Source: Halichoerus grypus
Lineage: Eukaryota; Chordata; Mammalia; Carnivora; Phocidae
Reading direction: 5' to 3'
Assembly: GCF_964656455.1 (NCBI RefSeq)
Contig: NC_135726.1
Location: forward strand, 8,938,001-9,002,000
DNA: 64,000 nt
Both the position numbers and the translations under genes were made by a program. The notes beneath the pieces were generated by a model. The model was not told the origin of the DNA and ran no database searches. It worked only from the letters and a program-made list of their open reading frames with translations. Positions 44,654 through 55,600 of the stretch are shown in pieces. Positions within the stretch are counted from its first letter, which is position 1. Each line of letters opens with the position of its first letter.

Positions 44654-45625
44654 TTGATACTTAGATATGACACCAAAAGCAACAAAAGAAAAAACAATAA
44701 ACTGGACTTCCTCGAATTTTAAAGTTTTGTTCATCAAAGGATATTAACAAGAGTTAGAAGATCTCCTATAGAATAGAGGAAAATATGTGCAAACCATATA
44801 TTTAATAAGGTTCTAGTATCCAGACTAATGCAACAAGAAAGACATAATAATCCAATTAAAATACAGATAAAGGACTTGAATAGACATCTCTCCAAAGGAG
44901 ATATGCAAATGGCCTGTAAGCACATAAAAAGATGCTCAACATCATTAGTCATTAGGGAAATGCAAATCAAAACCACAACGAGATACCACTTCGCATCTAC
45001 TGGGATAGCTATAATAAAAACAACAACAAAACAGAAAAGGTTGGCTTGGCAAGGATGCAAAGAAATTGGAGCCCTCCTTCCTTGTGAGTGGGAATATTAA
45101 AAGGATGCAGACACTGGAAAATCATTTGGTGATTTCTCAAAAGTTAAATATGCCCTGTGATCCAAAAATTCCACTCCTAAGTATATACCCACCAGGACAG
45201 AAAACAGGTGTTTAGACAAAAGCTTGCATATGAATGATTATAGTAGCATAATGCATACCAGCTAAAGTAGAAGTAGAAGCAACTCAATGTTCATCAACTC
45301 GTGAGTGGATAAAGAAAATGTGGTATGTCCATACATACAATGGAATATTACTCAGCTGTAAAAAGGAATGAAGTACTGACAGATGCTACCATGTGAATGA
45401 AATTTGAAAACATTATGCTAAGTGAAATAAACCAGACATAAAAGGCCAAATCTATGAAATATTCTATTCAGAAAAGGCAAACTGATAGAGATGGAAAGTA
45501 GTTTGGTGGTTACTAGAGCCTGGAGATGGGGTAAGGGGAATGACTGCTTAGTGGATATGGGGTTTCTTTGGGGGAAGATAAAAATGTTCTGGAATTAGAC
45601 AGTGGTGACTGTTTATAAAAAACAG
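44654..45625 (+). mobile_element. L1 LINE, end of ORF2 and 3' UTR, decayed
   Basis: Landmarks of the last part of L1 ORF2 occur in order: atgacaccaaaagcaacaaaag, aactggacttcctcgaattt, catctctccaaaggagatatgc, caacatcattagtcattaggg, gataccacttcgcatctactg, aatggaatattactcagctg and taagtgaaataaaccagac. The reading frame is broken by many stops. The 3' UTR fades near 45625 without a clear A-tail. It is 5'-truncated. Confidence 0.92.
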
Positions 45626-45696
45626 CATTGTGTATATTATTACTATTTGTCAATTATGGGCTGAACATTTGTTCTCCGAGCACTTTTTAATAACTT

Positions 45697-45725
45697 CGTA
45701 CGTGTGTATATACACACACGCGCAC
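45697..45725 (+). repeat. Alternating purine-pyrimidine tract, Z-DNA candidate
   Basis: Twenty-nine bases alternate strictly between pyrimidine and purine (cgtacgtgtg, then tatatacacacacgcgcac). A 16-base perfect palindrome, gtgtgtatatacacac, sits at 45702-45717. Confidence 0.85.
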
Positions 45726-46540
45726 TTCATTTTCTCCCAGAAAGCCAGCTGTTAAGCATTTACCAGCACAGCTCTGGCTGCAGGGCTGCAGGCTCCAGAG
45801 TGAGACCTCCCTGGGCCCCTAAAAACAGTCTTAACCGAGTCTTTTTCCTCACAGCTGGTGCCCAAAGGAACATTCAGAGCAAGGTACTGAAAGCTGCTGT
45901 CGAGAGGTGAGAATTTCTACAGTCAAAGGTGACACCTGCCCTTCAAAGACAGGGAGGGGGATCATTGCGGCCCTTGAGCTCCTTCGCAGGGACTGCCTGC
46001 CGGCACAAGACACTTCATCTGACTTTGCTGAATTCCAGATAGCGAGTCACACTTGGTTATTGCTTTTAGTTTTACATACTAGTATTGAATTATTTTTTAT
46101 GGATGTTGTTCTTCAATTAGTGGATTCCCTGGAGACAGCGCAAGTCTCTGGAATTAAGCTTCTCCTTGGCTGTACTCACTGCTGCCACATGGACCACTTG
46201 GGAGGTGGTTTTATGTTTCTCCACCTCTCCTGCGCAGACTAACCCAAGGGCCCTTGTGACCAGCTGCAGGAGGGGGATGTGACTTGCCCATGTGGCATCC
46301 CTGCCTGTGAGTGGGGCTTCAGGCTTGTCAGAAGGTGGTGGCTGGACACTAAGGCGAGTACATATAGGCACCTTCAGCCGTGAATATTCTTTGGTGGTCC
46401 TTGGGACTGACAGACATTGGTCATTAGGCACAAGGTCAGAGATTGACCTTGGAGGCGCTAGTTTGTAATGGCAATTTCAGGCAGCCTACTTCCGGACTGT
46501 TCATGGGGCTTCCTACCTCATGAACCCTTTGGCTAAGAGC
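45726..46540. other. Single-copy DNA
   Basis: The stretch is AT-motif-rich at 46010-46120 (tactagtattgaattattttt, cttcaattagtggattccc). Frames of 111 and 104 codons overlap on opposite strands without domains. Confidence 0.4.
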
Positions 46541-46541
46541 A

Positions 46542-46745
46542 GCTAAACAACAATACCAATGGCAACAACTGATTGTGAGCTGAACACTATGCATATATTA
46601 TCTTATTTAACCCTCCTGGCAGCTCTGTTATTATTTATCCCTACTATGGAGATGAGGAACCAGAGGCTCAGGGAGATGCAATAATTTGCTCCCAGTCATA
46701 CCGCCAGTAGCTGCCTTCCAGAGTCTGTATTCTCATCACTTGATC
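46542..46745 (-). mobile_element. MIR, antisense, near full length
   Basis: gtgagctgaacactatgcatat, attatcttatttaaccctcctg, ggagatgaggaaccagaggctc and ttgctcccagtcataccgcc are reversed MIR. Confidence 0.85.
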
Positions 46746-46899
46746 TTACATCATCTGCAAATGGGCGAGAACTTCACTCACCAGCTTCGTCAGGGCTCCT
46801 GGATGGGGAAAAGCCAGGAGGCACCACGGATCACTCTTCTCTACCTTTCAGCTCCAATGAGGACCCTGGAGAGCTATGGTCTGATCAGGGTCACAAAAG

Positions 46900-47185
46900 G
46901 AGTCAGGGCTCAACTTGCCCTCCCATTTTTGCCTGTGAACTTGAGCTTCTCTTCTCTGACCCTCGGTTTTCTGGTCTACTAAAGGGAGATTACAGTATCT
47001 ACCTATCATGAGGAATGTGTGGTTACATGATTTCTGTGTAATATGGGAATCACAATGGCACTGATCTTACAGGGTGTTGTGAGGATTTCACTTAGGGCAT
47101 TGTGAGGATTTCACATATTCTTGCATATAAAGAGTCACAAAAATTGTAGGGTGTAAAGTAAGTGCTCAGTACATGTTACCCACGG
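46900..47185 (+). mobile_element. MIR with an internal tandem duplication
   Basis: gagcttctcttctctgaccctc, gggtgttgtgaggatttcac and gtaaagtaagtgctcagtac, then atgttaccc, follow MIR from core to tail. The 15-base phrase ttgtgaggatttcac occurs at 47077-47091 and 47100-47114 (period 23), lengthening the element. Confidence 0.75.
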
Positions 47186-47240
47186 ATATCACCATGATCA
47201 TGATCACCACCACCACCACCATCATCGTCATCACCATTAC
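47186..47240 (+). repeat. CAT/CAC triplet repeat, short copy
   Basis: Imperfect atc/acc/cat triplets follow the MIR tail. A purely Met/Val/Ile minus-strand frame arises from it. The flanks resemble those of the long tract at 49063. Confidence 0.85.
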
Positions 47241-48864
47241 TTGTATTTGTAAGACAATATTTATGTCTTTGTAAAAGTCATGGGGGGATACCTGGCACGA
47301 CATTGGCACCCAATAAATAGCAGTTCCCACTTCTACCTCCCAAGGTCCCAGGGCTCCCAATGTCATGCCCACCAACTTTGCACAGACCCCTTCTAGACTG
47401 TCCCAGTTTTCAGCTGGAGGCCCTGGCTTTGGTGAAGAGTGATCTAACTATTTCCCACAAAGAGCTCACACAAAGTACAGCTGGATGGTGGAGGCAGACT
47501 CCTTCCTCCCCTCTCTCTCTTTGCTGTGGTGTGCAAGAGTGCACCTCCTCTTCAACATCGGGCCCCCTCCACCAGCCCAGGCCTGTCCCCAGTCACTGCA
47601 GTATGGTTCACTAAAGTGCACAATGTCACACAGACAGTAAGAGGAGCTTAGTAGAAACCTGTTGATTAAGAGAACAGTTAAGTCTGGCATATACACACCC
47701 AACTATCATATAGCCGTCATAAATGATGGACTACCTTTCATACATTTTGAGATTTTTTTTTTTTTTCCGGTGTACTTGGTCATAACTGAAATGTTCCGCA
47801 TTTCAGTGGAAATAAGTGCATTGTTGGCTCTATCCATGTTGACTTTGATTGGGATTTAAAATGTCTTCAGTAAGATCATGCAATGATTCAGTATTGTAAT
47901 CAAATTCACTATGTCTGCAGGAAGGCATGGAAAGGGCCACCTGATATAGGACAGATTCTCCATCTAAATAAGTCAAGAGATCTTTTTTAACAGATATGAA
48001 ATAATAGGTTCTGAGAGAGAAAAAAGCTTTGGGTCACTGTTGACAATGTTTTTCCCTTTCTTAGTGGAACATAGAATAACAGCATGCCTTATAATCAATT
48101 ATATAATCACAAAATGCATTACAGGAGGCCTTTGTAATGCTGTAATAATGTTGTCAAAAATACCTTAAAATTCTCTATATAATATGATTACGATTACAAC
48201 TAGAAAAATGCACAACAACAACACACAGAGTATGGAGAAGAAAGACTGGAAAGAAATAACCCTAAAAGTTAATGGAGCTTATATTTGGAAAGTGAAGTAA
48301 ACATGGAATCCTCTTTAGCTGGCAGAGAGAAGGAAATGCATTAATTTTTGGTCCATCACTCTTGAATTCAATTACCAAGCAGTTTGGATGACTTTTCCTT
48401 CCTAAACTAGGAGAATATTCAGAATCTCTGGAGTGCTGCAGAATACAAATGTTAGAAGCATTACCCCAGGATAAAAGAGGTGAGCTCTATGCTCTGTCCT
48501 AATCCACACAAAGGGGAAGTCCACCAGGGGGGAGTGGAGACTATGGCAAAATTGGTGCTCATAGAAAAGAAGGTGAATGGACAGGGAGCAGGAAGAACTC
48601 ATTGGCAAGCTCACGTACCTTGAAGGTAAAGGCACAGTCACTGGACAGAGTTGAAAACAAGAAGCAGAAAAGTCTAACAGGTGGCTGGGTGGTGTAAGGA
48701 GGGCATGAAGAGGAAAGACAGAGTGACAGCGAAGGCAAAAAGGTCAGAAGAGGGAAACTAAATGAAGGTGATGATTTACATCTGCTACCAAATGCACCAG
48801 CCCCATCGATTATTTTTTTCCTAAAAAGAAAAAGAGTTCACTCAAGTTTGATGACTCAAGTTTG
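47241..48864. other. Single-copy DNA
   Basis: The first 40 bases (ttgtatttgtaagacaatat and following) are shared with the end of the tract at 49470. A T-run lies at 47754-47766. A high-complexity AT-rich part lies at 48050-48200 (aatcaattatataatcacaaa, aggcctttgtaatgctgtaat). A perfect 14-base tandem duplication actcaagtttgatg is at 48840-48867. No exon is supported. Confidence 0.4.
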
Positions 48865-48867
48865 ATG

Positions 48868-49060
48868 GTGATTAAGAGAGCAGGTTTTGGAACCACAGTC
48901 TTTGGAACCATATATGAAACCCCTGCCTTGCTTTACATGTAAAATGACGATAAATGGTATTCACTTTATGGGCTTGGTGTGAGGATTCAAAGTTATGACA
49001 TCTAAACATCCATGAACATTTCATGGAGCAGTATCAGTGCTCAGTGCAGGTTACCAACCG
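48868..49060 (+). mobile_element. MIR
   Basis: gattaagagagcaggttttgg, accacagtctttggaacc, tttacatgtaaaatgacgat, gggcttggtgtgaggattc and tcagtgctcagtgcaggttac run through MIR in the sense direction and lead directly into the triplet tract. Confidence 0.75.
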
Positions 49061-49062
49061 AT

Positions 49063-49470
49063 ATCATCATCATCAACATACCCATCACTATCAACATCAT
49101 AACCAACAGCATCAGCATCAACACCATCACCTCCACCATCACCACCATCACTGCCATTATCACCACCATCATCATCACCGTCACCACCACCGTCATCATC
49201 GTCACCACCACCACCATCATCACCATCACCACCAACATTATCATCATCACCTTCATCACCACCATCATCATGATCACCATCACTATTACTACCATCATCA
49301 CCATCCCGGCCATCACCGTCATTGCCATCATCATCACCACCATTATCACTACCGTCATTATCATCACCATCACAATTACTACCATCATCACCATCATCAC
49401 CATAACCACCACTGTCATCACCATCAGCACCACCACCACCACCACCATCATCATCATCATAATCATTATT
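49063..49470 (+). repeat. CAT/CAC triplet tract, about 400 bases
   Basis: The plus strand is almost entirely C, A and T in shuffled atc, acc, att and gtc triplets. Because the period is three, three registers stay open and give artefact frames: His-rich (152 codons), Ile/Thr-rich (165) and, on the minus strand, Met/Val-rich (141). These are not genes. Confidence 0.95.
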
Positions 49471-50215
49471 TCAATTTCTAAGATAATATTTGTTTTTGTA
49501 AAATGCTAAAAAATGGGTTTTAGATAAAATAAAGGGAAAAAAGATAAGTGTGTTTTAAGTGAGAAGCACACAAAAGCAGCAGGGTCTAACTCATTGCTCC
49601 TCTGAGGGTCATGTCATCTATTCCTCGGTAACACTTGGTCATGAAATAAAAGTTCTTGGAATGAACGTGGTCTCCCTCCTGGTGAGGACTGTGCAGGGTA
49701 CAGCAAAGACATGACAGTAGAGAAAGACTGATGGAATCCTGCTGGTAGACAGCAACGTGGGATGCGTATTTCTGAGACCTAAACCCAGCTCCCCTTTCCT
49801 GAACTTCTAACTTTTTAAAACCAAGATGCATAATTTTCAAAATAGCTCTCTTCAGAGGCAAGTGCCGAATTACCAGCAACACTGAAGAAGTCCCAGACAC
49901 GTAGGCTTTGGAACAAGCCAAGGGTCCTTATACGCCCAACAAACACTTCAGTTGTGGTGAATGTGTCATCATTTCCCTGTCTTGATTTACCTTTCAGAAA
50001 GGATAGCATTGTTTGGCTTTAGAATGCTATCTGGTATCTTGGGACATTCTGTTTTCACAAGGTTGCAGCTGCAAAAGATTCCTCCAGAAGGGGAGCGGGT
50101 GGCAGAGGAGTGTGCGCGGTTATTTTGCCTGTCCAGTCTCCAGCCTCGCCCTGAGCTCCTGCTCTAAGTCATCTGTGGACTTCCGCTCTCGCCCCCTGAA
50201 CCCAAGCTCCCTAAA
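49471..50215. other. Single-copy DNA
   Basis: After the shared aagataatatttgtttttgta flank there is ordinary mixed DNA. Frames up to 111 codons lie on both strands without domains. Confidence 0.4.
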
Positions 50216-50790
50216 GCAAACAGACAGATCTTTTGAAACAAGTCCTTGGATCCTGTCACCCCCCTGCTTAAAACTCTTCAGTGGCTTCCTTTATTCCTTC
50301 AGAATAAAGTCCTAGCTGGTTACACTATGCTCTCCCATCCCATGCTACCTCAGCCACATGGGCCCCTTTTATGCTCTGGCCCACATTGTCCAAGCTCCTT
50401 TCTACCTCAGGGTCTTTGCACGTCTATTCACCTTGCCTGGAATGTGTACTGTTGTTCAGTCCCTCCAACTGCAGGTTCTCTTTCATTCCTTGCCTTTTGG
50501 GTCAAATATCACCTCCTTAAAGAGGTCTTCCCTGACTTTCCTCCTCCCTCCAACTGATACCCCATGGCCAGTTTAGTTTATTTATTGCACTCAGCATGGT
50601 CTCAGACTTGCATATTTTCTTATTTACATGCTTATGGGATTCTTCCTCCTAGGTCTTGTAAGTCCCCTTAAGACAAGGGCCCTTTTGGTTTTGACTTGTT
50701 TACTATTTTACTCCAGTACTTAGCTCAGCATAGCATCCAAAAGACAGCTTAATGAATCAATCATTCAATCAATCAGTGAATGAATGAACC
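50216..50790 (+). mobile_element. L2 LINE 3' end
   Basis: It is a long, well-ordered L2 series: cctgtcacccccctgcttaa, aactcttcagtggcttcc, cagaataaagtcctagctgg, gcacgtctattcaccttgcc, tggaatgtgtactgttgttc, aatatcacctccttaaagag and gtcttccctgactttcctc, ending in a TGAATGAATG-type tail near 50785. Confidence 0.92.
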
Positions 50791-51370
50791 AACTAATTCA
50801 TGAATGAATGAATGTGACTTTAGCTTCTGGAGGTAGGGAAGACAATTCCCCTTAGGTCCCCTTTCCCTGGCCCCCAGCGTCCAAAAATGGTCAGAGAAGG
50901 ATGTTGTGTGTGTGTTATCTGGGGAAGGGAAGAAAGCCTCAACAAACTTCACCAGCTAGAGGAACTGAAGAGGGGGAGATCCAGTTAGGAAGAACATTAC
51001 TCCAGGATTCAGGACCCTGGGGCCCCAGAAGCCTGATAGGGGCCTGAAGTACCAGGAACACTGGCTACATCATTAATTCATTTCAACAACCAAACCAAAC
51101 AAAAAAAAAAACATTACTGAGCTCCTACTGCGTACTGCCCCACTGGCTGTTTGGTCTAGTGGTTTCTCACTATCGCTTCCTTTTAATCTATAGCAGGAAG
51201 GGCAGAGCTGGAAGAAATGATTTTTAAGACCCAGCCAGTTCCAAAGGCCCTCCTCCTTCCTTTTCCATTCCATGGGGCCAGAGATGGTCCAAAGAGAGAG
51301 CCTCAGTGTAGGTCACACCTCTGCCACCCACTCGCTGCATGGGGCAAGGATGGCTCTTACATCCCAGTTA
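50791..51370. other. Single-copy DNA
   Basis: A short L2-like antisense phrase may lie at 51063-51145 (ttaattcatttcaacaacc, gagctcctactgcgtactgc). Otherwise no repeat or exon is recognised. Confidence 0.4.
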
Positions 51371-51602
51371 GGAGAACAGGCTCCTGGATCACACCCAGTG
51401 TGTGTGATCCCCAGTTGCATCATGTCCTAGCTTCATGAACTAGGGCCAGCTGCTAAAATTCTCTGAGCTTTGGTTCCCTCATCCTTAAAACGGATATAAT
51501 AATATACTCTATTCATAGACCTGTGAAGATTAAATAATCTCTGCAAAGTGCTGAGCACAGAGCCTTGTACGGTGCGGGCCACTCATGTCAGCCATCCTCG
51601 GC
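51371..51602 (+). mobile_element. MIR, near full length
   Basis: acaggctcctggatcacaccc, tgagctttggttccctcatcc, then aaaacggatataataatatac and gaagattaaataatctctgc, then gtgctgagcacagagccttg, are in MIR order. Confidence 0.82.
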
Positions 51603-52600
51603 AGTGGCGGCCGCTCGCTGTTCCGGGCCTTCATACCTCATTTGTAGAAAGTGAGATGGGCTGGAGCCTCCTCTGTGTTTGCCAACAGTGCGCTATGTAA
51701 AGAGATCATTTTAGGTGATCCTGGGATCTCTGTGATTCCCTTCCGGGTAGAATATCCCACAAGTAGACTGAGCTCATTGGTTTAATTTCAGATCTGTCAA
51801 ACCTCCAAAACGGCAAGAAACTGAAGGATTTGGAAGGAGTCAAACAGGTTGACTGCCAAGGTGGGGCGGGGTGGGGGGAGACATCATATCCCTGTCAAGT
51901 GCCACCGTGTGGGGACTGCACCCTGCTGGGTAAATGTGGGTGTTTCCTGGAAGGGCAGCCCCGGAGCTGAGAAGAGGCGCCAGGGGTTTAGGAGCTTGTA
52001 CATGTGGCTCCTTCCAATGGACAGGACAGCACTGGCCCGGGGCTGGGAGAAGCGACCTGCGTGGTCAGAGAGCTTTTCAAGAGAAGTCTTCCTTCAAATC
52101 AACGTGTAAACCTTCATGAACACTCAAATGCGGAGGAGGGGGATAGACTGGGAGTGATGTTCTCATTTTACATATTGAGAAAACACAGCATATAAGTTGT
52201 TAAATAAAATGACTCTGGGACCGCACCTTGAACTTCATACCTTGAATTTCTATTGCGTTGGTCTTCTGAGAAGCTTGGAACACGCACCCAAATTGTGAAA
52301 TGACTTGGCCCCGTTCTCGCAGTCATACTGAGACCAGGATCAGAGCATGAACATGTGACACCCTCGTCAACAACACAGGCATCAATCACACGGAGGTCCG
52401 ACATTATGTAAATACCAGCATATGTATTAGTTTATGGTCTTGATGTCACCTCCTTCCTGGCCGAGCAGTAAGCCAGCTATGTGAAATCTGGCACCAGTCG
52501 AAACTGTGGACAGATGGGGGCATATGAGTGGCCACCGATCACCAGAACACCGGAAGGAGTCCAACGAAAGGAATGGAGGACATAGAGGGTAAATCAAGAC
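51603..52600. other. Single-copy DNA
   Basis: A small CpG patch (tggcggccgctcgctgttcc) lies at 51605-51624. A weak antisense MIR piece may lie at 52290-52375. A 171-codon minus frame (52427-52942) continues into the next MIR and is rejected. Confidence 0.4.
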
Positions 52601-52601
52601 A

Positions 52602-52825
52602 CAGGCTGCCTGGTGTGGCTTGGGAGTCAGGCACAGAGCTTGACTGAACTGTACCCTAAGCTGTGTGACTGGACAGGGGGGATGGTCACTGATTTGAATC
52701 TCATACTTCCCATCTGCGGAATGGGTGGCAAAGGAACGATAAAGGTCAAATGTGACAGTATCTGTGGAAAGCGTCCCAGTATGTGGCACCTCATCGGTGC
52801 TCACAAAATGGTGATTCTCTCCCCA
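52602..52825 (+). mobile_element. MIR
   Basis: gcttgggagtcaggcacagag, ccctaagctgtgtgactggac, catctgcggaatgggtggc and gtggcacctcatcggtgctc are the MIR core and tail. Confidence 0.7.
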
Positions 52826-52969
52826 GGGGAGGTCCTCAGGGAGAGGCCAGTATGCTGTGCTCCCGTCTTCTGTGAAGTCATCCTTAGGTAATCTGGCAAA
52901 ATTAGATCCTACTTTGTTCTGCTTTCTCAGCCCCTCGTGCACACCTCCATGCTAATGTGTATCATACCA

Positions 52970-53060
52970 CACTCCGACTGTCCATGTAAGTGGCAGCTCC
53001 CGGTGTGACCAGGAGCTCCTCATGGGCAGGCACAGGGTCCTTTTATGTGTGTATTTCCAG
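52970..53060 (+). mobile_element. L2 LINE 3' fragment
   Basis: gtgaccaggagctcctcatg, then ggcaggcacagggtcctttt and atttccagggc, matches the ctccatgagggcaggga block near the L2 end. Confidence 0.55.
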
Positions 53061-53064
53061 GGCT

Positions 53065-53232
53065 CCACTGTGCTGTCCGGTAGGACAGCCACTAGCCACA
53101 GGTGGCTATTTAAATGAAAACTTCAGTCCCTCAGACACACTGGCCACATTTCACGCGCTCAGAGCGACTGTACTGGACCACGAAGACCCAGAACTTTTCC
53201 AACACCGCAGGAAGTCCTGCTGGACGGCACCG
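53065..53232. mobile_element. hAT-type MITE, same family as 31549
   Basis: ctgtgctgtccggtaggacag, ccactagccacaggtggctat, tcagacacactggccacattt and gaacttttccaacaccgcag, then tcctgctggacggcac, reproduce the family order with ctgtcc/ggac(a)g termini. Its last 37 bases are repeated at 53263-53299. Confidence 0.75.
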
Positions 53233-53323
53233 ACACAGGAAAGCACAGAGTCGACGGCAATGCTTTTCCAACACCGCAGGAAGTCCTGCTGGACGGCACC
53301 GACACAGGAAAGCACAGAGTCGA
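53194..53323 (+). repeat. 69-bp tandem duplication of a transposon end
   Basis: Bases 53194-53254 and 53263-53323 are identical over 61 positions, starting cttttccaacaccgcaggaa and ending gcacagagtcga, with an eight-base spacer. The unit covers 37 bases of the hAT element's end plus 24 bases of flank. Repeated peptides in all frames here come from this duplication. Confidence 0.97.
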
Positions 53324-53645
53324 TGACCAAGCAGGAGGGGAGACAGGGAAGGGGGGGGCCGACTGGCCTGATGGACCCCATGTTGGCTTCCAAACCCAGA
53401 AACAACAGTCCTTACAAAATACTCCCTGAGACTTTCCTGACCTTACCTTCATTCCCAATCTTCCCTATTTTCTTCACATTTGTCTTACAAGTCATGTAAA
53501 ATTTGAAAACACACGCTGTGTAAAAATAGGATTTGGTGAGATATACCTCCATGCTGGCTCCGAATCTATTCAGTTCATAAAGATCACACTTCTCAGCACA
53601 GCACACACCACTGGAGCTAAACGAGTGATATGACCCGATTTCCCT
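53324..53645. other. Single-copy DNA
   Basis: A G-run lies near 53351. No repeat or exon is recognised. The 169-codon frame from 52990 ends here and spans repeats. Confidence 0.4.
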
Positions 53646-53647
53646 GG

Positions 53648-53848
53648 TACCGCTGGCCAGGCATTGTTTGTGTATCATCACACTGACTTCTTGTAATACC
53701 TACTGGAATGCCCATTTTACAGATGAGAAGACTGAGGAACAGGAGGGCTGAATTGCTGCAGGTCACATAGTGAGCAAGTGTCAGCCAAGACTCAACCCAT
53801 GGAAGCCTGGCCCTGGATGCCAGGGTCCCAACCACTGTTCTTACTGTC
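53648..53848 (-). mobile_element. MIR, antisense, near full length
   Basis: ctggccaggcattgtttgtg, gcccattttacagatgagaag, actgaggaacaggagggctg and catggaagcctggccctggatg are a strong reversed MIR series. Confidence 0.88.
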
Positions 53849-55224
53849 CAGCAAGAGTCAGGCCAATCATCTGCACTGTGGCTGCTGACCCAAATCCTCA
53901 CACACAGAGGTTGCCTCTAGGGAGGTCTGGAGGAGCCGTGCTGGGAGTGTGGCATCATTTCTTTGAAGTCACCAATCCCTCTCTGCATTCTCCCTTCCCC
54001 TTTTACTTCCCAGGGTTCTGTCAGACTGGAAGCCAGAATAAGGTTTTCTGAACTAGCTATGATGTTCTCCTGCAGGCCGCAGACCAAGTGTGGGGGCACA
54101 CCTGGGTCCTCCTGAGCAAAGTAAACGAAGATACTAATGAGTGTGATCACCTGGTCCAGAGGTTAGAGTAGTGATGGCTATCCACGGACCTTGCCTCAGG
54201 AGGACTCACTCAGGCTCCTGCGAGGCTCCTGGTATTATATACCAACACCCAATAAGACCAGAACAAAAGGGAGGCGCCTATCCACTCACGATTCAGCACA
54301 AAGCAGTGGACCAAAGGTCAATATTCTATTGGCTAAGGAAATAAAAGGTAGAGATGAGGAGGAAAATCAAGCCTGTTTATCAAAACACCCAACTAACTCA
54401 ATCAGCACCCACGGCCTGGGTGACACCTGGTGGCACCATATTGCTAAGGCTCACATCTGAGCCACCGGAAGACTCTTCCGTCCTGGCTGGAGCAGGGTGG
54501 GGTGGCGCGGAGGTTCTAAGCCCAGCCCTCCACGGATGTAGGCGTGAGCTGTCTCAAAACCCATGTATGTCCTTGACCCCCCTGGAAGGTACCGCAGTGA
54601 CTTCTCTGTTTCAACAAGAGATGAGGAATGAGTCTGGGTATTTCAATTCTTGGAGCAGATAAGCCACAGAAGAACATCACTTTGGGGTAAAAGTCAGGCC
54701 CGGGTTTACTCATCAGAAAGCTGCCAGAGAACTCCATGGGGAGACGACACGGTGCGACTCTCCAAGGCTTTGCTGTGAACAGTCAGAACACTCCTAAGTT
54801 GCAAAGCCATGAGATATTTTTGTTTCGTGATATTACTGGAGAGGGCTGAATATAGTTCTGGTATCTTTGAGTTCGCTGAACGGGTGAGAGAGAGGCAGGG
54901 AACTGGGGAAGCAAGAGGAACTGAGGTATTTCAAGACCAGACGCTTCCAAAAATATGAGCAGGTTTGATGGAGGGAGTTGCCACTCCTTTTCCCTGAAGC
55001 CCGAGATGGTTCCCCACTGTCTCAGATGAGGGCTGTGATGTCTCACCATCCGCCGACTTATCTCTCCAGTGTCACCTGGAGCTCCTCTCCCCACGGGAAC
55101 CTGATACGTCAGCTATGAGGATGAAATGCTGTCCCCTGGATGTGTCACATGTACCTGGGTTCCCTGGGCTGGCTCGTGTGCTTGCCTCCGCCTGCAAAGC
55201 CCTTTCCCTCCCTTCTCTGATTGG
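53849..55224. other. Single-copy DNA
   Basis: No repeat family is recognised over about 1.4 kb. Frames up to 103 codons overlap on both strands without domains. A near-match to the CTCF consensus lies on the minus strand at 54420-54433. Confidence 0.4.
54420..54433 (-). promoter_or_regulatory. Weak CTCF-like motif
   Basis: Read on the minus strand, the bases ccaccaggtgtcac fit 13 of 14 positions of CCASYAGRKGGCRS, with T in place of a core G. It overlaps a CACCTG E-box. Confidence 0.25.
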
Positions 55225-55490
55225 AACAAAAGTCCATTTATCTTCCTGGCATACTTGGAATGTGGCCGCCTATGTGAAGTCTTCCCCAACTCCCTACCAA
55301 CGCTGGAGGCATTGATCTCTCCATGCTTCTGCTCCGGTGCCCGCTACGGCACACGACCCAAGCATTCTATTTAGTTGTACGTGGGTCTTTCTCCCTCTCA
55401 AGACCATGAGTGCTTGCGAGCAAGGGTGACATTCAATTTATCTTTGTACTCTAAAGTAAATATTTGCTGAATGAGGAAATAGATTTGTTG
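55225..55490 (+). mobile_element. L2 LINE 3' end, diverged
   Basis: cctggcatacttggaatgtgg, gtgaagtcttccccaactcc, gaccatgagtgcttgcgagc and aaatatttgctgaatgagg follow the end of L2 in order. Confidence 0.65.
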
Positions 55491-55600
55491 ATGTGTATGT
55501 GATAGAAAGCACAGTCTCCTGGGGGTACCCACAGCCCAGAACAATGCCATGTACTAGGAACCGCCTTCTTCTATAGAGCATGCGCACACGTGCCTGTGCG

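Noticed and set aside
44654..45625. L1 ORF2 as a functional gene
   Set aside because: Only the last part is present and it is interrupted by many stops and indels. The same applies to 59697-60765.
48519..48536. CTCF-like ccaccaggggggag
   Set aside because: The essential C at motif position 12 is a G, and the G-run makes a chance match likely.
49012..49509. Three long overlapping frames rich in His, in Ile/Thr and in Met/Val
   Set aside because: All arise from one C/A/T triplet tract that stays open in several registers. It is low-complexity, not coding.
52427..52942. A 171-codon minus-strand frame
   Set aside because: It crosses a MIR element and shows no domain.
52990..53499. A 169-codon frame with an internal peptide repeat
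   Set aside because: It spans L2, an hAT MITE and its tandem duplication, and the repeated peptide simply reflects the 69-base duplication.
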